Source: Ferroglobus sp.
Lineage (GTDB): Archaea; Halobacteriota; Archaeoglobi; Archaeoglobales; Archaeoglobaceae
DNA length: 12,203 nt
Direction: 5' to 3'
NCBI GenBank assembly: GCA_015520115.1
Contig: WAQS01000149.1
Coordinates: forward strand, 1 to 12,203
Shown: in pieces, positions 1 to 6,972 of the stretch
Numbering within the stretch: position 1 is the first letter of the stretch
Layout of the letters: every line of letters starts with the position of its first letter
The notes under the pieces: generated by a model
What the model was told of the DNA's origin: nothing
The model's database searches: none
What the model saw: the letters and a program-made list of their open reading frames with translations, nothing else
Program-made: the position numbers and the translations under genes

Positions 1-432
1 ACCGGATACAGATTTGCTGAACCAAAAATTTACGAGAGTCTTTTCGATGTCGTTGATGTGGTAACGCCAAACGTTAGAGAAGCTGAAGTCTTTTCCGGAG
101 AGAGAATTTCAAGCGTTGAAGAGGCTAAAAAAGCTGCGAAGAAAATTGCCGAGAAGTACGGATGCTCGGTAATAATCACAGGCAAAGCCATAGGAGGAGT
201 TGACGTTATTTACGATGGGGAATTTCACGAAATAAAAGCCGAAGTTGGAGAAAAGGAAGTGCACGGGACTGGTTGCGTTTACAGCTCAGCTTTACTTGCT
301 AATCTCTCCCTCGGAAGAAACATCGTTGATGCGGCGAGATACGCAAGGTTGACTACCCTTGAGAGCGCCAAAAGAGCTAAGAGAGTGGGAAGATGTTTAC
401 TCTTCGTCGATCCTCCCTTTGCTTTTGATTAA
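1..432 (+). CDS. thiD: Hydroxymethylpyrimidine phosphate kinase, C-terminal part (5' end outside window)
   Basis: This is the C-terminal ~143 residues of a ThiD-type kinase, open from base 1 with no start codon in view. ThiD phosphorylates 4-amino-5-hydroxymethyl-2-methylpyrimidine (phosphate) with ATP in cytosolic thiamine biosynthesis. Family marks are the TPNVREAE segment, typical of the ribokinase-like fold, and the HGTGC anion-hole/catalytic-base motif followed by SSALLANLSLG, which closely resembles bacterial ThiD. Many archaeal ThiD proteins carry a C-terminal ThiN (thiamine phosphate synthase) domain. This one ends about 50 residues after HGTGC, so it has no ThiN fusion. The stop lies inside the convergent hisS gene, so the two 3' ends overlap by 36 bases. 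The family call is secure; the exact substrate (HMP, HMP-P or another pyrimidine/pyridoxine) is inferred. Confidence 0.87.
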   Translation, partial: TGYRFAEPKIYESLFDVVDVVTPNVREAEVFSGERISSVEEAKKAAKKIAEKYGCSVIITGKAIGGVDVIYDGEFHEIKAEVGEKEVHGTGCVYSSALLANLSLGRNIVDAARYARLTTLESAKRAKRVGRCLLFVDPPFAFD

Positions 433-1626
433 TTCTACCGCCTCCTCAAAACTCACGGACTTCTGCTTTCCGGTAACGAGGTCCTTAACTGAAAAAACTC
501 CGCTTTCAAGTTCCTTTTTACCAATGATTACAGCGTATTCAGCCGAAATGTCGTTTGCAAAGCTCATCTGCTTTTTCATACTTCTCCCCATAACATCGAC
601 TACTACCTTCACTCCATTCTCTCTAAACCTTTCAGCTATTTTGAAAGCCTCTTTAGACTCGACAAGCGAAACAACAACCACCGGCGGCTCGTATTTCGGG
701 GATTTGACGAAAAGCTCCATAACTCTGTCGAAACCTATCGCAAATCCAGTTCCCGGAACGTCTTCTCCTCCAAATAATTTTGCGAGCCTGTAACTTCCTC
801 CCCCGCACACCTGCTTTTGCGCTCCTAAGCCTTCAGCGTAGTACTCAAAAACCGTACCTGTATAGTAATCCAAACCTCTCGCGACTGTGAAGTCGACGAA
901 ATATCTCAGCCCGAGTTCATCGAGAATTTCGCAAATTTTTTTGAGATGGCTGAAATCGTAGTCGATGACCTCTTCAGCTTCTTCGACGTTTTTTATTTCT
1001 CTAAACTGGAGAATGGTTTCGTAAATTTCTACCATATCGTACTTGGCAAGCAACCTCTTCAGGGCTTCAAATTCCTCCTTGTCTATAAGCCTCATAGCAG
1101 CCTCCTTTTCTGGGATGTCCCTAAGAACATATCTGAGCAGATTCACATCTCCTATGCTGAGTTCAAAGTTAACCCCAGCCCTTTCAAGCATTCTGTAAGA
1201 AAGCAAAATAACTTCAGCCTCAGCTTCTGGGGAATTGCTTCCTATAAGCTCCGCCCCAAACTGCCAGAACTCTCTATACCTTCCTTTCTGAGGTCTTTCG
1301 TATCTAAAGCAGTTAGAGAAGTAGTAGAACCTTAGAGGCTTTGGCAGATGAGAGCACTCGTTAACGAACATCCTCATAACCGGGGCTGTAAGCTCTGGAC
1401 GAAGCGCTAAGTCCCTCCCACCTTTATCTTTGAAAGCGTAAATTTCCTTTATTATCTCCTCTCCAGACTTTATCGTGAAGAGTTCTAAGTGTTCAAAAGT
1501 CGGAGTTTGAATCTCCCTATAGCCGAAAAGCTCAGCAACTTCTCTGAAAATTTTTTCGAGCTCTCTTCTTTTCTCCATCTCTTCTGGTAAGAAATCTCTC
1601 GTCCCTCTCGGTCTCTCTATCTTCAT
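397..1626 (-). CDS. hisS: Histidyl-tRNA synthetase
   Basis: A 409-residue class II aminoacyl-tRNA synthetase that charges tRNA-His with histidine in the cytosol. The N-terminus has the usual RGTRDFLP start. Motif 2 is at about 107-123 ([17 protein letters not shown]), the histidine-specific signature [13 protein letters not shown] at 250-262, and motif 3 at 294-302 (GFAIGFDRV). An anticodon-binding domain follows from about 315. Length is normal for the family. The ATG is preceded by GGAGG with about 7 bases spacing, and it overlaps the HARP stop in an ATGA junction, so this is the last gene of the minus-strand operon. The final codons overlap the convergent thiD gene, leaving no room for a separate terminator between them. 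Confidence 0.97.
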   Translation of the reverse strand: MKIERPRGTRDFLPEEMEKRRELEKIFREVAELFGYREIQTPTFEHLELFTIKSGEEIIKEIYAFKDKGGRDLALRPELTAPVMRMFVNECSHLPKPLRFYYFSNCFRYERPQKGRYREFWQFGAELIGSNSPEAEAEVILLSYRMLERAGVNFELSIGDVNLLRYVLRDIPEKEAAMRLIDKEEFEALKRLLAKYDMVEIYETILQFREIKNVEEAEEVIDYDFSHLKKICEILDELGLRYFVDFTVARGLDYYTGTVFEYYAEGLGAQKQVCGGGSYRLAKLFGGEDVPGTGFAIGFDRVMELFVKSPKYEPPVVVVSLVESKEAFKIAERFRENGVKVVVDVMGRSMKKQMSFANDISAEYAVIIGKKELESGVFSVKDLVTGKQKSVSFEEAVELIKSKGRIDEE

Positions 1627-2273
1627 TTCTCTCCCTCCAACATGCTTAAATACTCCCTGAGCATTCTCGGAAACTTTATCGCCTCCACGAATCTCAAACC
1701 CATCAGCTCAGCCCACCTCTTTATTCCCTCATCACTACTAACTACCGCTGCGTCAAGCTCTTTAGCCAAGAGGAGAACATCTATATCCGGAGAAGAGTCA
1801 AGAATTCCGTGGCGTAGCGCTGCCCTGTACTTCTCCCTGAATCTCGAAATGAGTTCACCTATCTCCTTTCTAAGCTCCTCTGGTTTTACCTTAGACGTTA
1901 CAGCCGAACTTTCCCAGATAAAGTCCTCAGCTATCCTCCTGCCCTTGTTAATCTTCTGTCTCATAGTAAGAACGTATTCGTAAAAAATTGCCGCCGGAAT
2001 CATTACCTCTATTCTGCTTGGCGTTTTCTTGATCAGCCACGTGTCGATCTTGATTATTACCTCCTCGGAGCAGTTGTACCTCTTCAGAAAACTTATAAGC
2101 TCGGTGTAAACAGAGGGATAGGGAATGTAGCAGCTTATATCCAGCTTCATTCTCGCTTTAGCGATCAAATCCAGAATTTCGCTTGCCGAATGGCATAGGT
2201 CTTCGAAACCCTCCTTTTCCCTCATGCCAGTATCGGTTATTGCTGTAGTGTCGAGAACGAAGCGTTGCCTCAT
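1623..2273 (-). CDS. RNA-free ribonuclease P (HARP family; former UPF0278 / 'RNA ligase partner')
   Basis: A 216-residue PIN-domain protein of the HARP family (homologs of Aquifex RNase P), which cleaves the 5' leader from pre-tRNA without an RNA subunit. The N-terminus [10 protein letters not shown] is the first PIN acidic site (Asp8). The C-terminal part has [17 protein letters not shown] and VVSSDEG, giving Asp159, Asp163 and Asp181. This 4- and 18-residue spacing matches the catalytic aspartates I recall for Aquifex Aq_880. The middle (about 30-140) is helical and probably forms the tRNA-contacting/oligomerising spike. I place the start at the ATG that makes an ATGA overlap with the fibrillarin stop; a GTG three codons upstream (2282) is open but less likely. 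The stop makes another ATGA overlap with hisS. In archaea such proteins usually coexist with the RNA-based RNase P, so the in vivo role is uncertain. Confidence 0.9.
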   Translation of the reverse strand: MRQRFVLDTTAITDTGMREKEGFEDLCHSASEILDLIAKARMKLDISCYIPYPSVYTELISFLKRYNCSEEVIIKIDTWLIKKTPSRIEVMIPAAIFYEYVLTMRQKINKGRRIAEDFIWESSAVTSKVKPEELRKEIGELISRFREKYRAALRHGILDSSPDIDVLLLAKELDAAVVSSDEGIKRWAELMGLRFVEAIKFPRMLREYLSMLEGEK

Positions 2274-2935
2274 CCCCTCCACCTTAGGTAAAAGCAGACA
2301 TGGTCTTTGTGATAACTCTGGATGTCGATTTTAGATAGCAGGTCGAATTTCCTTTTTAACTCCTTTTCAACGTTTTTGAAAATTTTTTCAGGTTCGAGAG
2401 TCGAATCTATACTTCTCGCTTTAACCATTATTATCCCAATTCCCCCCTTCTTCAAAAAGAACTCTGCATTTTTAATGAAAATGTCTATTTGGTCCCTCTG
2501 AGCTATATCTTGATAAATAAAATCGACTTTTTCGACTATTCCAGAGTAATTCTCCGGCTTTCTCGCATCTTCAAGGAGGGGAACGATATTTCTCCTCTCT
2601 TTGGCAAGTTCAAGGAATTTCACGAAGGGCTTTGCGGAGTATTCAACAGCGTAAATAACGCCCTCTTCAACGATATCCGAAAGGTGGCTCACTGTCGTTC
2701 CTGAAGCTGCTCCAAGGTAAAGGATTTTCGTATCTTCTTTAATCTTCGGTCTCAACCCCTTTATTATCGCCGCAGAAAGCTTGCTCCTCGTGGGAATCCA
2801 CTCTCTATACTCTCCGTACTTTCTCTCCCCGTAAAAGGGAGGATACTTACTCTTCGTCGCTAAAAGTCTCTTTCCGTTAACCTGAATGAAGTACGTGTTA
2901 GGTAAAACCTCCTCAAGCTCTTGCAAGTTCTTCAT
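2270..2935 (-). CDS. flpA: Fibrillarin-like rRNA/tRNA 2'-O-methyltransferase
   Basis: A 221-residue archaeal fibrillarin, the SAM-dependent catalytic subunit of the C/D box guide RNP that 2'-O-methylates rRNA and tRNA. The SAM-binding motif I is [17 protein letters not shown] (about 71-87), followed by YAVEYS (95-100) and FIYQDIAQ (139-146). Lys52, Asp143, Lys172 and a His near 209-212 fit the family's catalytic K-D-K-H tetrad. The C-terminal [11 protein letters not shown] is typical. Length is normal. Strong GGAGG-type sequence sits just upstream of the ATG. The gene starts 23 bases inside its structural partner nop5 and ends in an ATGA overlap with HARP, so nop5-flpA-HARP-hisS should be made from one message. 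Confidence 0.97.
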   Translation of the reverse strand: MKNLQELEEVLPNTYFIQVNGKRLLATKSKYPPFYGERKYGEYREWIPTRSKLSAAIIKGLRPKIKEDTKILYLGAASGTTVSHLSDIVEEGVIYAVEYSAKPFVKFLELAKERRNIVPLLEDARKPENYSGIVEKVDFIYQDIAQRDQIDIFIKNAEFFLKKGGIGIIMVKARSIDSTLEPEKIFKNVEKELKRKFDLLSKIDIQSYHKDHVCFYLRWRG

Positions 2936-3683
2936 ACTTCCTCCTAACCTCCTCCGCGAGTTCTTCCTTCAACTCTCCGCTAAAGTAATCGAGTTTAGCA
3001 GCTATAGCAAGCTTTCCAGCCATAAACCTCGCCATTTTTCCTCTTTTCCTCTTGGGGAGAGATCTTATGAAAGGATGCTGAAATATTATTCCGTGCTTGG
3101 GTATTTTAGCTTTCTTACCCTTCCTAATTCTCGTCAAAGCTTTGAACAGGGATTTCTCAGCTCCAATAATCTGTATCGTGCTTGCCGGAAGAATTGCAAG
3201 CTTTTCCATGCTTCCCGCCCTCTCTAAAAGCCTCGCAGCGATCTTAGCTCCGAGTATTTCGGTTAGATTCGGTGCTATTTTACCCATGACCTCATCGATT
3301 TCCCTCTCAATTCTTCTTCTCAGCTCTTTTAACCCCCTAATTCTCTCTTCAAATTCCTCAGAAATTTCCGACGTCTTAACTTCCACGAGATCCCTATACT
3401 TCTCTTCGAGCAGATTTATAGCTTCGTTAAGTTCATCCAAAGCTTTAACGAGCATTATGACGTATCTATCCTCCCTTCTTAGCTCCCTCTCAACTTTTCT
3501 TTCCGTAACCTCTATCGCAACCCTTCTGAGGACTTCGTAATAATTTTTGACTTTTTCCTTAGCCTCTTCAAAAGCTTCTTCCGGAACTGGACTGGGATTT
3601 TTCGCTTTCGCAAAGGATTTCGCAAAGTCCTTTGACAGTTTCAGCTTTCCGTCATATTCTCCGCACCAGAGGTTATACTTCAA
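2913..3683 (-). CDS. nop5: Nop5 (NOP56/NOP58 homologue), C/D box guide RNP scaffold
   Basis: A 256-residue Nop domain protein that bridges fibrillarin and the L7Ae-guide RNA complex in the archaeal C/D RNP. Residues about 80-135 are charged heptad-like helices, expected to form the antiparallel coiled coil that dimerises Nop5. The Nop domain (about 135-245) has GAKIAARLLERAGSMEKLA, LPASTIQIIGAEKSLF, and PKHGIIFQHPFIRSLPKRKRGK. The N-terminal fibrillarin-binding part is very short. The protein is much shorter than the ~400-residue forms of other archaea but close to the Archaeoglobus one. The only reasonable start in frame is a TTG (3683), which overlaps the RFAP synthase stop by 11 bases and has a G-rich ribosome site about 7 bases upstream. 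The next in-frame ATG (residue 77) would delete the fibrillarin-binding part. Confidence 0.94.
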   Translation of the reverse strand: MKYNLWCGEYDGKLKLSKDFAKSFAKAKNPSPVPEEAFEEAKEKVKNYYEVLRRVAIEVTERKVERELRREDRYVIMLVKALDELNEAINLLEEKYRDLVEVKTSEISEEFEERIRGLKELRRRIEREIDEVMGKIAPNLTEILGAKIAARLLERAGSMEKLAILPASTIQIIGAEKSLFKALTRIRKGKKAKIPKHGIIFQHPFIRSLPKRKRGKMARFMAGKLAIAAKLDYFSGELKEELAEEVRRKYEELARA

Positions 3684-4605
3684 CTTCAGCCCCCCTGTTT
3701 CTCCCCTTTGTTAAAATTAACTCCACATCGTAACCGTTTACGATCTCTTTAACTTCATCGATATTTATTTTTTCTGATACAAGATATAGTGTCGGTCCAG
3801 TGGAGCTCATCCCGCAAGCCCCAAGCTCTTGTAACTTCTTCATTAGCTTTCTGAACTCCTCTCCGTACTGATTTACCTCAGCTTTTTTAAATCCGATTTC
3901 CTGGATTCTCGAAATCGCTGAAGAAAACTCCTCAAGATCTTTCTCTGCCACAGCCGGAAGGAGCTTCATCAGTATTATGTGGCAAAGTTCCCTAACCTCT
4001 TCAATTTTTACCGGAGTGTTTTTCTCAAACAAATCGACTTCTTTCTTCCCAAAAAATCCCTTCTTTTCCGGAATTATCAAGCAAATTTCCCAATCGGGAA
4101 AATCGAGTCTCGAAATGAGAGGGGCTGGAGGGGCGTTGCTGAAAGCGGAAGGTAAAAAGCTGTTCTTAACTTTTTTCGAATGCCCTCCGTCAACTATAAA
4201 GCCGCCAAACTCAAAAGCGGCAACGCCTATTCCAGAAGTCCCTCCCCTCTTGGTTATTCTTGCTATTTCTCTCGTGCTTAGGTTCAATCCGTACAGTTCG
4301 GAATAAGCTTTCCCCACTGCCAGACTTATCTGAGTTCCGCTACCCAAACCAACATGAGGCTTGTAATCGGAAATGACCTCGATTTTTATCCCTCTTCCAA
4401 ACCTCTCTTTGAAAATTTTTGCGACGTATTCAAACCTGTCCCTATTAAAAGACTCGCCCGCTATCTTTACATCCTCCGCTTTTTCGGCTCTAATTTTTAT
4501 GTAAGGTTCCTCAAGAGCGAAACCCACTCCCCCATCGATCCTGCCTATTTCACCGTTTAAGTCTATCAGAGTAACGTGAATCCTTGAGGGTGTTCTTATG
4601 ATCAT
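3673..4605 (-). CDS. Beta-ribofuranosylaminobenzene 5'-phosphate synthase (methanopterin biosynthesis)
   Basis: A 310-residue GHMP-kinase-fold enzyme. Beta-RFAP synthase joins phosphoribosyl pyrophosphate to p-hydroxybenzoate/p-aminobenzoate with loss of CO2 and pyrophosphate, the committed step toward the tetrahydromethanopterin arylamine. Visible marks are the N-terminal RTPSRIHVTLIDLNG, the glycine-rich loop HVGLGSGTQISLAVGKA (84-100), GGTSGIGVAAFEFGGFIVDGG (121-141), and the C-terminal GACGMSSTGPTLYLV (262-276). Length fits the family. From memory, the A. fulgidus enzyme was the one characterised biochemically and its gene lies beside nop5, as here. The ATG overlaps the upstream stop as ATGA. 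GHMP kinases such as homoserine kinase are alternatives by fold, but the IHVTLIDLNG and GTSGIG motifs favour RFAP synthase. Confidence 0.9.
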   Translation of the reverse strand: MIIRTPSRIHVTLIDLNGEIGRIDGGVGFALEEPYIKIRAEKAEDVKIAGESFNRDRFEYVAKIFKERFGRGIKIEVISDYKPHVGLGSGTQISLAVGKAYSELYGLNLSTREIARITKRGGTSGIGVAAFEFGGFIVDGGHSKKVKNSFLPSAFSNAPPAPLISRLDFPDWEICLIIPEKKGFFGKKEVDLFEKNTPVKIEEVRELCHIILMKLLPAVAEKDLEEFSSAISRIQEIGFKKAEVNQYGEEFRKLMKKLQELGACGMSSTGPTLYLVSEKINIDEVKEIVNGYDVELILTKGRNRGAEVEV

Positions 4606-5204
4606 ATCCTCTCAAGCTCCACCTTTTTTAAATAACTTTTTGATTTTAAGTCAACAACGTAAGCCTCCGGAGCAATAACAGGCAATTCGTAGCCGGTAAA
4701 TATCCTCATAATCTCCCCTGCTTGGATGCTGCAAGTTATGGAGTAAGAGATCGGATTTTCTTCAATCTGCGGCATCTTGACTTCGAAAAAGCTAACGCCG
4801 TCTGGAAGAAAGGTTGTGATTATTTTAGGAATGAATGGGACACCAAGCTCTTCAGCAATTTTCGCTGCCACATCCTCGTATTTGTGGGCGACGACGACGT
4901 CTATCCCCCTCAGTTGTCTTTTCAATTCTTTGTAGTCGTGGGGGTAGGGATAACTTATCACGCAGCTGTCCGGATTTGGATGCATCACGTCATAGTCGTT
5001 TGCATCGAGATAGTCGTAAGTGGGGTCAATTCGAACGTCCATTGGTGTGACGACATCCCCTATGTACCTTATACAACCAACTCCGCATCTCCAAAGGATT
5101 TCTGCGAGCATTCTGCTTCCTATAACTGCTACGCTAAACTTCCTCAGATACTCTATTTTTTCGTAGTCCGCCATTTCAAACCAGAAGATGTGCTTGAAAT
5201 TCAT
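4602..5204 (-). CDS. Degenerate ThiF/MoeB (E1-like) Rossmann protein of unknown function
   Basis: A 200-residue protein with no confident functional assignment. Residues 24-48 (SVAVIGSRMLAEILWRCGVG and on to YIGD) look like the beta-alpha-beta nucleotide-binding start of ThiF/MoeB/HesA proteins. Residues 155-197 (ITCSIQAGEIMRIFTGYELP, then VVDLKSKSYLKKVEL) match the usual end of that domain. The GxGxxG loop is changed to GSRMLA, the adenylating Arg/Lys/Asp set is not obvious, and there are no CxxC zinc pairs, so it may bind a ligand without adenylating. It is also shorter than MoeB/ThiF (~240-270). It lies between the HTH-CBS regulator and RFAP synthase with ATGA overlaps on both sides, so a role with one of them is plausible. 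The ATG has a good ribosome site (AAGGTGAT). A second in-frame ATG at residue 11 is less favoured. Confidence 0.72.
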   Translation of the reverse strand: MNFKHIFWFEMADYEKIEYLRKFSVAVIGSRMLAEILWRCGVGCIRYIGDVVTPMDVRIDPTYDYLDANDYDVMHPNPDSCVISYPYPHDYKELKRQLRGIDVVVAHKYEDVAAKIAEELGVPFIPKIITTFLPDGVSFFEVKMPQIEENPISYSITCSIQAGEIMRIFTGYELPVIAPEAYVVDLKSKSYLKKVELERI

Positions 5205-5752
5205 CCCTTAATCACCTTCATGACATCGTGTTTTGTAATTATCCCAAGTATCTTATCTTTCTCAACCACCAAAACAGCTGGGCTGTTTAAAAGCATCTTG
5301 GAAATGTTTTCAAGAGACTCGTCCGGAGGTATTGCCGGAAGAGGGTCTTCCATTATCTCCCTAACCTTTATTTCAACGAGAGAATCCGCCCCTTTTTCGA
5401 TCATTCTTTTTATTATAGCTGATTCCGTTACGGTTCCGACAACCTTCCCCCTCTCGATGACCGGGATCTGGGAAATACCTTTCTCCCACATTATCTCTAT
5501 AATTTTCTTTGCCGTGTCGTTTGGAGAAGCAAAGATGACGTTCGGATTCATTATTTTCTTAGCTGTCATTTTTCCCTCAAGCTCGTCGAGAACTTTGAAT
5601 ATCTTTTTTATGAGAGAGAGCTTTGGATCAAGGTCTCCGCTTTCGAGCCTTGCTATAAGAGGTTGGCTAACTCCAACAAGCTCAGCCAGCTTTTTTTGCG
5701 TCAACCCTAATTTCTTCCTCCTCCTTTTGATTTCTTCAATTTCGTAGAACAT
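5201..5752 (-). CDS. XRE-type HTH transcriptional regulator with two CBS domains
   Basis: A 183-residue predicted DNA-binding sensor. Residues about 4-60 form a Cro/C1 (XRE) helix-turn-helix (RRRKKLGLTQKKLAELVGVS, then PLIARLESG). They are followed by a CBS pair: CBS1 about 66-118 (IMNPNVIFASPNDTAKK to GTVTESAIIKRM) and CBS2 about 125-182 (VREIMEDPLPAIPPDESLEN to GIITKHDVMKVI). CBS pairs commonly bind adenosine nucleotides or SAM, so ligand-dependent repression or activation is likely, though ligand and targets are unknown. I chose the ATG at 5752; a TTG two codons upstream is possible. No strong ribosome site precedes it, and a weak TATA-like CTTTATCA lies about 29 bases upstream on the minus strand, so a leaderless message is possible. 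It overlaps the next gene as ATGA and lies 36 bases after the radical SAM gene. Confidence 0.9.
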   Translation of the reverse strand: MFYEIEEIKRRRKKLGLTQKKLAELVGVSQPLIARLESGDLDPKLSLIKKIFKVLDELEGKMTAKKIMNPNVIFASPNDTAKKIIEIMWEKGISQIPVIERGKVVGTVTESAIIKRMIEKGADSLVEIKVREIMEDPLPAIPPDESLENISKMLLNSPAVLVVEKDKILGIITKHDVMKVIKG

Positions 5753-5788
5753 CTTCAACTCAAAATTTCGAAGGAAAATTGATAAAGC

Positions 5789-6934
5789 TTACTGCCTCGC
5801 TTTCTTGGGAATGTATATGCACCTTGGCTCTTCAGCAAGGTAGTCGCCGGTCATAGCGTAAGCTCTCGCTCTACTACCACCGCAGATTCTTCTGTATTCG
5901 CAAATCCCGCATTTCCCTTTCAGCATGTCGGGATTCTTTAATTCGACGAATATCTTGGAGTTCATGTATATCTCTTTCAAACTTTTTTCCCTTACATTTC
6001 CAGCCTGAATTGGCAGAAATCCACTCGGATAAACTTCGCCTATGTGGCTGATGAAGAACATTCCTCTTCCATCGGTTATACCCATCATCCTTCTGATTCC
6101 GTCTGCTAAGCTCCTTCCGTAAGCTCCAGAAACTATTTCCTTTGGTTTAGCCTCGAATCCATCCAGCTTCGACCTCAGCTTGTAATAAAGCTCTCCACGA
6201 GGCAGATCGTAAATTCCCTTATCCCTCATCTGCTCAACTCTTCTTAGATGAGTGGCTGCCGAGCTTTTAACGTTAAGAGGAGTGAGCTTCGAAACATCGT
6301 ACAGGAAGTTCAAAACGTCCTCGAATTCTTGCGAAGAGGGCATGTACTCAACTTTAGCCCTTCCAGTTGGTACGATGAAAAAGACGTCCCACAAAGCTAT
6401 CTCGTAATCTATTCCTATTCTCATTATGTTCGGCAAGTCGAGCATGTTGAAGGTAGTCACGGTTGTGTTTATCTGTCTCGAAATTCCGATTTCCTTAGCC
6501 ATTTCAAGTATCTCCAAGCTCGTTTCAAAAGTTCCGGTTACTCCTCTAAAGTAGTCGTGAATTTCCGAAGTGCTACCGTCTAAGCTTATCGCAATCCTCG
6601 CAACTCCGGCTTCTTTTAACTTCTCCAATCTCTGCTTCGTCGCAAGTTTAGTTCCACTGAAAGCTATTGCCGTCCTAATCCCGCTTTTGCTTGCGTATTC
6701 AATGATGTCAAAAACGTCGTCCCTCATCAGCGGATCTCCGCCCGTTATAACGAGGAGAGGATACGGTTCACCAAATTCCCTTAGCTGATCAACGACCTTG
6801 TAAGCTTCTTCAGTCGTAAGCTCGTCTGGGTGTCTTTTCTTCTGAGCTTTCGCCCTGCAATGCTTACAAGCAAGCATACAGGCTCTCGTTAGTTCCCAGA
6901 ACACTATGAAAGGCTTTTTCGTTATGTCGAACAT
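5789..6934 (-). CDS. Radical SAM/SPASM protein of the NirJ/AhbC/AhbD-like (TIGR04053-like) group
   Basis: A 381-residue iron-sulfur enzyme. The radical SAM cluster motif is CMLACKHC (Cys19, Cys23, Cys26), followed by LLVITGGDPLMRDD (60-73) and ISLDGSTSEIHDYFRGVTG (116-134). A C-terminal SPASM-type region has Cys342, Cys345, Cys351 and Cys372 in CGICEYRRICGGSRARAYA to EEPRC, for auxiliary [4Fe-4S] binding. The WELTRAC opening, QINTTVT and the CGGSRARAYAMTGDYLAEEP ending place it with the TIGR04053/heme-related radical SAM proteins, which include enzymes of the siroheme-dependent heme route. Whether it is the heme synthase AhbD, AhbC or another maturase cannot be settled from sequence alone. 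It lies 38 bases after pheT and 36 bases before the HTH-CBS gene. No clear ribosome site is seen before the ATG. Confidence 0.87.
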   Translation of the reverse strand: MFDITKKPFIVFWELTRACMLACKHCRAKAQKKRHPDELTTEEAYKVVDQLREFGEPYPLLVITGGDPLMRDDVFDIIEYASKSGIRTAIAFSGTKLATKQRLEKLKEAGVARIAISLDGSTSEIHDYFRGVTGTFETSLEILEMAKEIGISRQINTTVTTFNMLDLPNIMRIGIDYEIALWDVFFIVPTGRAKVEYMPSSQEFEDVLNFLYDVSKLTPLNVKSSAATHLRRVEQMRDKGIYDLPRGELYYKLRSKLDGFEAKPKEIVSGAYGRSLADGIRRMMGITDGRGMFFISHIGEVYPSGFLPIQAGNVREKSLKEIYMNSKIFVELKNPDMLKGKCGICEYRRICGGSRARAYAMTGDYLAEEPRCIYIPKKARQ

Positions 6935-6972
6935 CGACTAAAGCAGAAAAATTGAGTGTAAAAACCTTTGCC

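Noticed and set aside
946..1335. Plus-strand open frame inside hisS
   Set aside because: It is antisense to a fully conserved synthetase and has no recognisable motif.
2274..2282. GTG start three codons upstream for HARP
   Set aside because: The ATG at 2273 makes an ATGA overlap like the other junctions of the operon and gives the family's usual N-terminus.
4722..5747. Long plus-strand open frame of about 341 codons
   Set aside because: It lies antisense across the ThiF-like and HTH-CBS genes. Its residue make-up is rich in Phe, Ser and Ile with no motif, as expected for a shadow of real minus-strand coding sequence.
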